In this document: one piece after another, positions 53,156-60,876 of the stretch | How the letters are laid out: each line of letters begins with the position of its first letter | How positions within the stretch are numbered: position 1 is the first letter of the stretch | NCBI RefSeq assembly: GCF_016863095.1 | Contig: NZ_BOOF01000042.1 | Span: 1-64,000, forward strand | DNA: 64,000 nucleotides | DNA from: Microbispora siamensis | GTDB lineage: Bacteria > Actinomycetota > Actinomycetes > Streptosporangiales > Streptosporangiaceae | Reading direction: 5' to 3' | The notes under the pieces: model-generated | Told to the model about the DNA's origin: nothing | Seen by the model: only the letters and a program-made list of their open reading frames with translations | Databases searched by the model: none | Position numbers and translations under genes: made by a program

Positions 53156-53529
53156 CGTCGCCCCCACTTCGACCGCTCTTCGCCGCACCCACCCAGGGTT
53201 CGTCATCGGGGTCCCCGGCTTCCCTCGGCCGCCACCTCGGGGATTTCGCCCACCCCACCCCCACTCCACCGCGCCGCAGGCTCTGCTCGCGGGCCTCAAT
53301 CGCCGGGGTCGCCTCGCCCGCCGCGGTCCGCTCCACGCCCTCTCGAACGCCCCCTGGAACGCCGCCATGCGAGACCGTCCACCCCCGTGCGATCCCGGCC
53401 TCGGCGGCCTGTCACTGACGCTCCGCGGCGTCTCCGGCCTCCGCCCCGCATCCCGCAGTCGAATCGGACATTACGGGACAAGTCGCTCTTTTCTCCTCCA
53501 ATTCGTTCCATAGCCTGCTAATAGCTGAT
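53156..53529. other. pyrimidine-rich spacer without a gene
   Basis: About 370 nt, strongly C-rich on the plus strand, with no ribosome-binding site or codon bias to support a gene on either strand. The last 60 nt become AT-rich toward the leader element of array member 3. Confidence 0.6.
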
Positions 53530-53645
53530 CAAAAGCCATAGAGGCGCGTTTGTCGGGTGATGCCGCCGGACATCAACGTATCGCAGGAACCCGGCCCACG
53601 GGGGCCATAGAGATATTTCTCTCGAATCTCCAACAGAGAAATATC
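53530..53645 (+). promoter_or_regulatory. shared leader element, copy 2 (upstream of 53690)
   Basis: CAAAAG (53530-53535), 12-nt spacer, GTTTGTCGGG (53548-53557). P1 is GGCCC/GGGCC (53593-53606). P2 is a perfect 11-bp stem, GATATTTCTCT with AGAGAAATATC (53612-53622 with 53635-53645). The ATG is 45 nt after P2. Confidence 0.78.
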
Positions 53646-53689
53646 GAAGGATGCGGGGAATTCTCAATCCTTTTCCAAGGGGGACAGCA

Positions 53690-54151
53690 ATGCCCAAGTT
53701 CAAGAAGGTTCTCGCCGGACTCGCACTCGGCACCGCGATCGCCGGGGGCGCGATCGCCATGAGCGCCACGGCCGCGAGCGCCGGCTGCGAAGACGGCTTC
53801 TTCGGTATGGGCGGCATGCCCTGCAACAACAACTTCGTTCCCTTCAACTGTAACAACAACAACAACTGCCAGCCGTTCAACAATTGCAACAACAACAACT
53901 GGTGCAACAACAACCAGAACAACTGCTTCAACAACAACCAGAACTTCTGGAACCAGAGCGCCTTCTGCGACGACCTCGACAGCGACTCCAACTTCGCCAT
54001 CGTCGGCCCGTGCGCCACGATCGCCTTCAGCGACAAGACCAACCGCAAGAGCAACTTCTTCAACAACGGCTGGTTCAACAACAACTGCTGGTGGAACAAC
54101 AACCAGAACAACAACTGGTGCAACAATAACAACAACAACTTCTGCAACTGA
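53690..54151 (+). CDS. secreted Asn/Cys-rich protein, array member 3
   Basis: A 153-residue protein whose mature part is dominated by Asn with 12 Cys. Signal peptide MPKFKKVLAGLALGTAIAGG to about residue 32 (ASA-G). Low-complexity blocks NNNNNCQPFNNCNNNNWC alternate with QNFWNQSAFCDD and a short conserved strand (CATIAFSDKTN) that parallels members 4 and 5. An even Cys number in an exported protein suggests disulfides. SD AAGGGGG. No known family; the composition recalls prion-like or amyloid-forming sequences. Confidence 0.85.
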   Translation: MPKFKKVLAGLALGTAIAGGAIAMSATAASAGCEDGFFGMGGMPCNNNFVPFNCNNNNNCQPFNNCNNNNWCNNNQNNCFNNNQNFWNQSAFCDDLDSDSNFAIVGPCATIAFSDKTNRKSNFFNNGWFNNNCWWNNNQNNNWCNNNNNNFCN

Positions 54152-54357
54152 GAAAGGCGGGGCCGGCAACGGCCTGCGAGACGACCGCGCCGCTCGGAAT
54201 CCTGCCAGGTGAAGGGATGACGGAAACGGCCGGCCACACCGTCCTCCACCGCCTTGACAGGAGAACGGCGCCCTGAGGCGCAGTCACGTTCCCGTGGCGT
54301 CGAAGGCTCCGTGAGCACTCCACACTCCGGGAACGGCCGTTCGATCCAGCAGAAACA

Positions 54358-54388
54358 AGGGCTCCGGCGAGACTCTCGCCGGAGCCCT
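54358..54388 (+). terminator. conserved terminator after array member 3
   Basis: Arms AGGGCTCCGGCGAG (54358-54371) and complement (54375-54388), 3-nt loop, then GACTTTTCCCC. The stem is nearly identical to those at 55591 and 56794. Confidence 0.88.
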
Positions 54389-54703
54389 GACTTTTCCCCC
54401 GTACGGCGGGCTCAGGCGCCGGGTCAGGCACCGGGCCCGAAGCGACAGTTTCGCGCCCAGGTTCCTGACAGCACGCAAGCCCTCCAGGACGCCTTTCCCG
54501 GCCCGGCCGGACCGGCCCCGGCCTTGCGCAGCGGCACGCGGGCGGACGACGCCCACAACACCGCAGGCGCCTCAGGCGCCGTCACCTCCGCTTCCGCCTC
54601 ACGACGCAGCTCCGATACGTGAACGCCCTCACCGGAAATCGGTCAATCGAGACATTTCTCTTCTAATACCTCTAAGTCAGTTCATAAGACTCTAACTAGT
54701 GAT
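54389..54703. other. spacer between terminator and leader of array member 4
   Basis: About 315 nt with no supported gene on either strand. The left two thirds are GC-rich; the last 60 nt are AT-rich (CTAATACCTCTAAGTCAG and following), which is typical of the sequence just before each leader element in this array and may hold the promoter. Confidence 0.55.
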
Positions 54704-54807
54704 CAAAAGGCTTAGATGGCCGTTTGTCGGGCCAGCCTGCTGGAAATCATGACAGCACAGGAAGTTAGGGCTCAATCAAGAGCCCGAAGGACATTTCTCT
54801 CAGAAAT
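54704..54807 (+). promoter_or_regulatory. shared leader element, copy 3 (upstream of 54855)
   Basis: CAAAAG (54704-54709), 12-nt spacer, GTTTGTCGGG (54722-54731), then GGAAATCA. P1 is GGGCTC/GAGCCC (54768-54785). P2 is ATTTCT/AGAAAT (54793-54807). The ATG is 48 nt after P2. Confidence 0.8.
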
Positions 54808-54854
54808 GCCCTAAACAAATTCAGGGATACTGAATCCTGTCAAGGGGGACACGC

Positions 54855-55382
54855 ATGTCCAAGCTCCACAAGATCATCGCTGGTCTCGCGCTGAGCACCG
54901 CCGCCGTCGGCGGCACGCTCGCCCTGGGCGCCGGTGCCGCCGGCGCTGCGACCAGGACCGGCGACGTGGACCGTCCCATCGTGAAGGACGGCCTGGCCAA
55001 CGGCGTCGACGACAGCACGGGCGGCATCGCCCAGGGCAACCGGGGTATCGGCGAGCGCGGTGAGCGGGAGAACGTCTTCCCCGTCTTCTTCAACCCGAAC
55101 AACAACAACTTCGATAGGAACGACCGCAACCACAACTTCAACCAGAACGACGACAACTGCTGGTGGAACAACCAGAACTTCTGGAACCAGGGGGCGTTCT
55201 CCGACAAGCGGGACGACTTCTCCGGCTTCGGCCTCGTCGCCAAGGACGTCGCGATCGGCTTCCAGGACAAGACGAACAAGGACAACACCTGGTTCAACAA
55301 CAACTGGTGGAACAACAACAACTGGTGGAACAACAACGACAACAACTGGTGGAACCGCAACGACAACGACCGCGTGAACTGA
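54855..55382 (+). CDS. secreted Asn/Trp-rich protein, array member 4
   Basis: A 175-residue paralogue. Signal peptide MSKLHKIIAGLALSTAAVGG to about residue 32, mature part with DRPIVKDGLANGVDDSTGG (shared with member 5), an Asn/Asp stretch, QNFWNQGAFSDKRDDFSGF, the strand GLVAKDVAIGFQDKTNK, and a C-terminal Trp-Trp/Asn repeat (WFNNNWWNNNNWWNNN). Paired Trp at regular spacing suggests a repetitive structure. SD AAGGGGG. Function unknown. Confidence 0.85.
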   Translation: MSKLHKIIAGLALSTAAVGGTLALGAGAAGAATRTGDVDRPIVKDGLANGVDDSTGGIAQGNRGIGERGERENVFPVFFNPNNNNFDRNDRNHNFNQNDDNCWWNNQNFWNQGAFSDKRDDFSGFGLVAKDVAIGFQDKTNKDNTWFNNNWWNNNNWWNNNDNNWWNRNDNDRVN

Positions 55383-55590
55383 GAAGGCAGGTCCAGCGGC
55401 TACTGCGAGACGATCGCGCCGTTCCGGGAAGATGACGGATCCGGAAAACCTCCCACGAGGTCTCCGACTCCGGCTCACGGACTGGCGCCGTTGAGTGCAG
55501 AGACACGTTCCCCGCCCGGCCGGCCGCTCGCTCACCGAGCGACGGCAGCCTGAACGGGAACGGCCGTCAATCCTCCTACAGTGACAACCA

Positions 55591-55623
55591 AGGGCTCCGG
55601 CGGGAAGGTTCCGCCGGAGCCCT
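55591..55623 (+). terminator. conserved terminator after array member 4
   Basis: Arms AGGGCTCCGGCGG (55591-55603) and complement (55611-55623), 7-nt loop that can extend the stem, then GCTCTTTTCCCC. Confidence 0.88.
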
Positions 55624-55882
55624 GCTCTTTTCCCCTGACCGCGGTCATCGCCGCAACTCCCTTCCCTCCGCGGCCTTTCCTCCGTCCGCGATCGCGACCG
55701 CTTTCCGACCTCGCCGACCTCACCGACCAGCCCGGCCGACCCCCGAAAGGCGAACCCAGGTAAGCCGGCGCCCCCGCTCGCCGCACCCCGGACCGCGTCC
55801 ACTCCTGGGGGGCAAATCGTACCTATCACTACATAAGGCGCATTATCCATCGAATCAAGCCTATACGCAGCTAATCATTAAC

Positions 55883-55999
55883 TAAAAGCAGCAGACGTCA
55901 GTTTGTCGGGCCGCCCGGCAGGAAATCACCCTAGCGTCGGAAGCAAGGCTCAATAAGAGCCATGAAGAAATTTCCACCCGCCGCAGGCGGGTGGGAAAT
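55883..55999 (+). promoter_or_regulatory. shared leader element, copy 4 (upstream of 56052)
   Basis: TAAAAG (55883-55888), 12-nt spacer, GTTTGTCGGG (55901-55910), then GGAAATCA. P1 is GGCTC/GAGCC (55947-55961). P2 is a 13-bp stem with one bulge, ATTTCCACCCGCC with GGCGGGTGGGAAAT (55970-55999). The ATG is 53 nt after P2. Confidence 0.8.
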
Positions 56000-56051
56000 A
56001 CCGATAAACGCAGGGCAATTCGAAATCGAATCCTGTCAGGGAGGAACCATA

Positions 56052-56594
56052 ATGCCCAACCTCAAGAAGATCTTCGCAGGGCTCGCGCTCAGCACCATGG
56101 CCGTCGGCGGGGCCGTCGCCATGGGCGCCACGGCCGCCAGCGCCGACGACAACCCCTTCTGGACCAAGAAGGAGGACCGCCCCATCGTCAAGGACGGCGC
56201 GGCCAACGGCGTCGACGACAGCACGGGCGGCATCGCCCAGGACAACAAGAAGGGGGAGGACTTCTTCCCGCACGCGTTCTCCCCGAACAACAACCGGGAG
56301 CGCAACGACCGCGACCACAACATCAACGACCGACACCAGAACAACTGGTGGGACACCAACAACTGGTGGGGCCAGAACCTCTACAAGGACGACAAGTCTC
56401 AGCACGACGCATTCGGCCTCGTCGCCAAGGACGTCGCCTTCGGTTTCCAGGAGAAGGACGACAAGGCCTTCAACTGGCTCAACAACAACTGGTGGGCAGA
56501 CCAGAACTGGTGGGACCACAACAACAACGACTGGTGGAACCGCAACGACCGCGAGCACAACAACAAGGACAACAACCACAACAACAACGTCTGA
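56052..56594 (+). CDS. secreted Asn/Trp-rich protein, array member 5
   Basis: A 180-residue paralogue of member 4. Signal peptide MPNLKKIFAGLALSTMAVGG to about residue 31 (ASA-D). Shared blocks: DRPIVKDGAANGVDDSTGG, FSPNNN, the strand GLVAKDVAFGFQEKDDK, and Trp-Trp/Asn/Asp repeats (WLNNNWWADQNWWDHNNN), ending with His/Asn (NHNNNV). SD AGGGAGG. More His/Asp than member 4, so metal binding is conceivable but not shown. Confidence 0.85.
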   Translation: MPNLKKIFAGLALSTMAVGGAVAMGATAASADDNPFWTKKEDRPIVKDGAANGVDDSTGGIAQDNKKGEDFFPHAFSPNNNRERNDRDHNINDRHQNNWWDTNNWWGQNLYKDDKSQHDAFGLVAKDVAFGFQEKDDKAFNWLNNNWWADQNWWDHNNNDWWNRNDREHNNKDNNHNNNV

Positions 56595-56793
56595 TCCGCG
56601 AGGCCTGACGCCTCGCGCGACACCGCGCCGTCCGGTCGGGTGACGGGAGCCTGTGGGCGGGACCGCCCACGAGTGCCTCTCCGTCACCGGCCGGGGACGA
56701 CGGCGCCGGTGAGTGCAACCAGGTGTTTCCAGCGCATCCGCGCACTGAGCGGCAGGAAGCCTGGAAGCGCCGTCCACCTGATGGCATGAGACA

Positions 56794-56824
56794 AGGGCTC
56801 CGGCGAGATCCTCGCCGGAGCCCT
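56794..56824 (+). terminator. conserved terminator after array member 5
   Basis: Arms AGGGCTCCGGCGAG (56794-56807) and complement (56811-56824), 3-nt loop, then GACCTTTGCG. The stem is identical to that after member 3. Confidence 0.88.
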
Positions 56825-57042
56825 GACCTTTGCGCCCCCGTTCTCGCCCCGCCGACGCCTCACGCGCCGCCCTGAGAGGACCGGCTTCCGCAGACCGAAG
56901 CGAACCCGAACTGGGGATTGAGAGGCACCGCGACGGGGAAGCCAAGCCCGCCCTACCCCGGATTCCGCACAGACACGTCAGGCACGCATGTCGATCAGGT
57001 CAGCGGTCGCCTAACCCCAGGCATCGCGCCACAACGCGAGCC

Positions 57043-57157
57043 CAAATCCCCTCCGGCCGAGTTTGCCGGGAGGCCGCATCGGCAATTAAGACGCCACGGG
57101 CGATGACCGGACATACAGGACATCACCCGGACATTTCCGACAGTCACTGGGAATGTC
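57043..57157 (+). promoter_or_regulatory. shared leader element, degenerate copy 5 (upstream of 57193)
   Basis: CAAATC (57043-57048), 12-nt spacer, GTTTGCCGGG (57061-57070). P1 is GGGCGATG with CATCACCC (57098-57105 with 57121-57128, one mismatch). P2 is GACATTTCC with GGGAATGTC (57130-57138 with 57149-57157, one G-U pair). The ATG is 36 nt after P2. The primary motif differs from the other copies at three positions, while spacing is kept. Confidence 0.6.
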
Positions 57158-57192
57158 GCACTCGGGCACTCCATCCTTCGAGGAGGACCTCA

Positions 57193-57495
57193 ATGCCCAA
57201 ATTCCGGAACGTCATCACCGGTCTGGCGGTCAGTACGGTAATGGCCGGCGGCGCGCTCGCCCTGAGCGCCACCACGGCTCACGCAGCCACCCCTGGCACC
57301 CCGACCATCAGCAGCAACTGGGGCCACGGCTGGGACCACTGCGGGCGTCGCGGTCGCGGCTGCCGTAACACGGCCGTCAACCGGAACGACTTCCGCTTCT
57401 TCAAGTTCAAGAAGGAGAAGAAGATCAGTCGGCCCGTCGTGGCCAACGCATCCGGTGACGCCGTCCTCGAGATCGACGGCGACGACGACGACTGA
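57193..57495 (+). CDS. small secreted basic-acidic protein, array member 6
   Basis: A 100-residue protein with the array's signal peptide type (MPKFRNVITGLAVSTVMAGG, cleavage near AHA-A). The mature part is not Asn-repetitive: a Gly/Trp/His/Cys segment (WGHGWDHCGRRGRGC), a basic segment (FRFFKFKKEKK) and an acidic end (EIDGDDDD). SD GAGGAGG. Membership rests on signal peptide, leader and position. Function unknown. Confidence 0.8.
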   Translation: MPKFRNVITGLAVSTVMAGGALALSATTAHAATPGTPTISSNWGHGWDHCGRRGRGCRNTAVNRNDFRFFKFKKEKKISRPVVANASGDAVLEIDGDDDD

Positions 57496-57662
57496 CACTG
57501 ACGGGTGACACCCACTCGTACGGGGCCGCCGGCGCGAAGCCGCGGTGTCCGGGCCCGCCCTGATCACGCCTCCGCCACCTTCGTGGCGATCGGGCGGCGG
57601 TGAACGGGCGACCGAGAGCCTGCGGCCCTGTACGGATCGCCCACCTTCCGTACCGTGAACAA

Positions 57663-57690
57663 AGCCCCGGCGGAAACGCCCGCCGGGGCT
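57663..57690. terminator. bidirectional hairpin between array member 6 and ku
   Basis: Perfect 11-bp arms, AGCCCCGGCGG (57663-57673) and complement (57680-57690), 6-nt loop, between convergent genes. It probably terminates both. Confidence 0.7.
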
Positions 57691-57709
57691 CCTCCGAAAC
57701 GACCCGGGC

Positions 57710-58624
57710 TTACGCGGAGCGGCGGGTCTTCCGCTTCTTCGGCGCCTTCTCCTCCTCGTCCGCACCGTCAGAGGCGGCCTTCCTGGCGGCGGAGCCGGAG
57801 GCGGCGGCCTTGGCGGCTCTGCCGGGCGACTTGGCCGCAGGGGCGCCCTGGCGCTCCCGTTTGGCCGCCTCGACGCTGGCCCGCAGCGCGGCCATGAGGT
57901 CGACGGCCGGCCCGGCCTCGGCCGGAGCCTCGGGAGCGACGACCTCCTTGCCCGCCACCTTGGCCTCGATGACCTCCTGCAGCGCCTCGCGGTAGGCGTC
58001 CTTGTACTCCGTGGGATCGAAGTCCGCCACCATCGTCTCGATCAGGGACTCGGCCATCTTCAGTTCCTGGGGACGTACGTCGACGTCCTCCTCCAGGAAC
58101 CCGAAGTCGGCCTCGCGGATCTCGTCCGGCCAGAGCATCGTCTCCAGCACGAAGACGCCGTCGCGGACGCGGAGCGCGGCCAGCGACTCGCGCTGCCGCA
58201 GGGCGACCTTCACGACCGCCACCTGTCCCGACCGCTCCAGAGCGTCCCGCAACAGCACGTACGGCTTGGCGCCCTGCCCGTCCGGCTCCAGGTAGTAGGA
58301 CTTGGCGAAGTAGATGGGGTCGATCTGGTCCGCGGGAGTGAACTGCAGCACGTCGATCCTGCGGGAGGTGGTCAGCGGCAGGTCGGCGAAGTCCTCGTCG
58401 GTCAGCACGACCATCTCGCCGGTCGCGAGCTCGTATCCCTTGGCGATGTCGGAGTAGGGCACCTCTTCGCCGTCGATCAAGCAGACCCTCTTGTACTTGA
58501 TCCTGCCGCCGTCCTCCCGGTGCACCTGGTGGAATGTGACGTCCTTCTGTTCGGTCGCCGAGTAGAGCTTCACCGGAATCGTGACAAGACCGAACGAGAT
58601 CGCGCCTTTCCAGATGCTGCGCAT
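57710..58624 (-). CDS. ku: non-homologous end-joining protein Ku
   Basis: A 304-residue bacterial Ku. The start MRSIWKGAISFGLVTIPVKLYSAT, then HREDGGRIKYKRVC and YELATGEMVVLTDEDF, form the Ku core that rings double-strand ends as a homodimer; SYYLEPD and YVLLRDAL follow. The C-terminus is a Lys/Ala/Arg-rich extension typical of actinobacterial Ku, which aids DNA binding and LigD recruitment. The ATG at 58624 is the family start. It is divergent from the ligase/polymerase pair, 77 nt apart. Confidence 0.96.
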   Translation of the reverse strand: MRSIWKGAISFGLVTIPVKLYSATEQKDVTFHQVHREDGGRIKYKRVCLIDGEEVPYSDIAKGYELATGEMVVLTDEDFADLPLTTSRRIDVLQFTPADQIDPIYFAKSYYLEPDGQGAKPYVLLRDALERSGQVAVVKVALRQRESLAALRVRDGVFVLETMLWPDEIREADFGFLEEDVDVRPQELKMAESLIETMVADFDPTEYKDAYREALQEVIEAKVAGKEVVAPEAPAEAGPAVDLMAALRASVEAAKRERQGAPAAKSPGRAAKAAASGSAARKAASDGADEEEKAPKKRKTRRSA

Positions 58625-58701
58625 AGCCACATTCTCGTCTCTGTGTTCGAACAACGCTATGGTGGGATTCAAGGGAGTTACCTCATGGGCAGGTACCCAC
58701 T

Positions 58702-59658
58702 ATGGCGGTGCCGTATCCGATCGAGCCGATGCTTGCCATTCCAGGAGAAATGCCCTCCGACCCCGAGGCGTACGCGCTGGAGGTGAAGTGGGACGGCATC
58801 CGGGCGCTCGCGTACGTCGACGGTGGCGTGCGGGTTACCGGGCGGCACGGCGCCGACTTCACCTCCCGCTATCCCGAGATCTCCGCCGCCATGGCCCCGC
58901 TGGCCGGGCGCAGGGCGGTCGTCGACGGCGAGGTGGTGGCCTTCGACCCCGAGGGCCGGCCCAGCTTCGCCCGGCTGCAAAGGCGCATGCACATCACCGA
59001 TCCCGCCGGGGCCCACGTGCTCGGCCGGCTGCCGGTCTCCTACCTGCCCTTCGACCTGCTCCATCTCGACGGGCACACGCTGCTGGACCTGCCCTACCTG
59101 GACCGGCGGGCGCTGCTCGACTCGCTCGGCCTGGGCGCGCCGCCGTACCTCCCCTGCGAACCGGCGGTGCTGGAGGCGACCAGGCGGCAGGGACTGGAGG
59201 GCGTGGTCGCCAAGCGCCTCGACTCGCCGTACCGGCCGGGGCGCAGGGCGGAGTGGTGGATCAAGGTCAAGAACCTGCGTACCGCCGAGGTGGTCGTCGG
59301 CGGCTGGCGGCCGGGCAAGGGCCGCCGCGCGGGGGGCGTCGGATCGCTCCTGCTCGGCATGTACGCCGGGGCCTCTCCGGCCGCGTTCCTCTTCGTCGGC
59401 CACGTGGGCACCGGGTTCACCGACGCGATGCTCGGCGACATCCTCCGTCTGATTGAGCCGCTCGAGATCGGGCAGAGCCCCTTCTCTGACGGGCTTCCGA
59501 GGGAGATCTCCAGGTACGCCCGGTGGGTGCGGCCCGAGGTGGTCGGCGAGGTGGCGTTCACCATGTGGACGCGCGACGGGCGGCTGCGCAACCCTGTGTG
59601 GCGGGGCGTGCGCGGCGACAAGGTCCCCGCGGAGGTGCGGCGGGAGGAGCAGCGATGA
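58702..59658 (+). CDS. ATP-dependent DNA ligase (LigD ligase domain)
   Basis: A 318-residue ligase: the adenylation motif EVKWDGIRAL with catalytic Lys, VVDGEVVAFD, EGVVAKRLDSPYRPGRRAEWWIKVKN, and an OB-fold ending at TMWTRDGRLRNPVWRG. This corresponds to the ligase domain of LigD, which seals Ku-held ends, but it is a stand-alone polypeptide. It overlaps the following polymerase gene by 4 nt (ATGA). No phosphoesterase domain is encoded nearby. Confidence 0.94.
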   Translation: MAVPYPIEPMLAIPGEMPSDPEAYALEVKWDGIRALAYVDGGVRVTGRHGADFTSRYPEISAAMAPLAGRRAVVDGEVVAFDPEGRPSFARLQRRMHITDPAGAHVLGRLPVSYLPFDLLHLDGHTLLDLPYLDRRALLDSLGLGAPPYLPCEPAVLEATRRQGLEGVVAKRLDSPYRPGRRAEWWIKVKNLRTAEVVVGGWRPGKGRRAGGVGSLLLGMYAGASPAAFLFVGHVGTGFTDAMLGDILRLIEPLEIGQSPFSDGLPREISRYARWVRPEVVGEVAFTMWTRDGRLRNPVWRGVRGDKVPAEVRREEQR

Positions 59659-60536
59659 CGGAGAAGGTGCGGGTGAAGGTCGAGGGCCGCCTGCTTGTCC
59701 TGACCAACCTGGACAAGGTTCTCTATCCCGACACCGCGTTCACCAAGGCCGAAGTGATCGACTACTACACCCGGATCGCGCCGGTCCTGCTGCCGCACCT
59801 CAAAGGGCGCCCGCTCACGGTCAAGCGTTACCCGAACGGCGTCGACGGCCAGTTCTTCTTCGAGAAGAACGTCCCCGAGCACACGCCCGACTGGGTCCGT
59901 ACGGTGACCCTGCCCGCGCCGGGCAGCACCAAGAACCGCGAGGAGATCGACTTCGCCGTCGTGGAGGACCTGCCGACCCTGGTCTACTACGCCAACCTGG
60001 CCGCCCTGGAGATCCACGTGCCGATGTGGCGGGTGGCCAAGGACGGCGAGCCGCAGCCGCCCGACACCCTCGTCTTCGACCTCGACCCCGGCGCCCCCGC
60101 CACGATCGTCGACTGCTGCCGGGTCGCCGTCCTGCTGCGGCAGGCCCTGGCCGACGACGGCCTGGAGTGCCATCCCAAGACCAGCGGCCAGAAGGGCATG
60201 CAGCTCTACGTCCCCTGGGACCGGGGCCCGGGCACCTCCGACTACGCCAAGGCGCTCGCCCGGCGGATGCAGGCCGAGCATCCGTTCGTGACCAGCGTGA
60301 TGGCGAAGAAGGAGCGGCCGGGCAAGGTCTTCATCGACTGGAGCCAGAACAACCCGGCCAAGACGACGGTCGCGCCCTACTCGCTGCGCGCCGCCGCACG
60401 GCCGACCGCGTCCACTCCCCTGTCGTGGGAGGAGGTCGAGGCGTGCGACAGCCCGGACCAGCTGGTGTTCACCGCATCTGACGTGCTGGAGCGCGTGGCG
60501 GAACACGGCGACATGTTCGGAGCCCTCACCGTTTAG
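59655..60536 (+). CDS. LigD-type primase-polymerase
   Basis: A 293-residue archaeo-eukaryotic primase-type polymerase (LigD POL): LTNLDKVLYPDTAFTKAEVIDYY at the start, VFDLDPG for the metal-binding Asp pair, KTSGQKGMQLYVP and FIDWSQNNPAKTTVAPYS. It fills short gaps at Ku-bound breaks with ribonucleotides or dNTPs. It is translationally coupled to the ligase through ATGA and has GGGAGGAG upstream. Together with Ku this gives a split LigD system. Confidence 0.94.
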   Translation: MTEKVRVKVEGRLLVLTNLDKVLYPDTAFTKAEVIDYYTRIAPVLLPHLKGRPLTVKRYPNGVDGQFFFEKNVPEHTPDWVRTVTLPAPGSTKNREEIDFAVVEDLPTLVYYANLAALEIHVPMWRVAKDGEPQPPDTLVFDLDPGAPATIVDCCRVAVLLRQALADDGLECHPKTSGQKGMQLYVPWDRGPGTSDYAKALARRMQAEHPFVTSVMAKKERPGKVFIDWSQNNPAKTTVAPYSLRAAARPTASTPLSWEEVEACDSPDQLVFTASDVLERVAEHGDMFGALTV

Positions 60537-60603
60537 CCCGGCCGCCACCCTGGCCGTAGTGTTGGACCTGTCGCAGCCGACCTTCGAACGGAAGGACAAG
60601 CAG

Positions 60604-60804
60604 ATGCCCGAGATGGACCCCCTCGACGAGGTGGTCGAGGAGATCTCGATCGAGGCGCCGGAGGCCGACGCGGTCGAGCAGCACCAGCTCGTCAAGGTCG
60701 CCGACGACAGGCGCTGGCCCGAGCGCGTCCCGTTCGACGCCGACCCGGCCGACGTGGCCGAGCAGGAGCGTACGGTCGACCTCGACGACGACGACTATCG
60801 CTGA
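60604..60804 (+). CDS. small acidic conserved protein
   Basis: A 66-residue, strongly acidic protein (MPEMDPLDEVVEEISIEAPE...ERTVDLDDDDYR) with a central DDRRWPERVPFDADPADVAEQ. No domain recognised; probably disordered. The ATG has GGAAGGA 7 nt upstream and is chosen over an earlier TTG. It stands between the NHEJ pair and a TetR gene. Confidence 0.7.
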   Translation: MPEMDPLDEVVEEISIEAPEADAVEQHQLVKVADDRRWPERVPFDADPADVAEQERTVDLDDDDYR

Positions 60805-60876
60805 TCCGGATTACCGACACGTAGGATGAGGCCGCGGGGCGGGAGCCCCCGATGCGCATCTTGCAAGGAGACTGCC

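Noticed and set aside
53093-53521. Open frames in the C-rich spacer between array members 2 and 3
   Set aside because: Pro/Arg/Ser-rich products, no ribosome-binding site, and overlap with the terminator of member 2.
55962-56051. In-frame upstream extension of array member 5 from ATG 55962
   Set aside because: It would place 30 residues before the signal peptide and runs through hairpin P2; the internal ATG has the ribosome-binding site and the conserved MPxxKK start.
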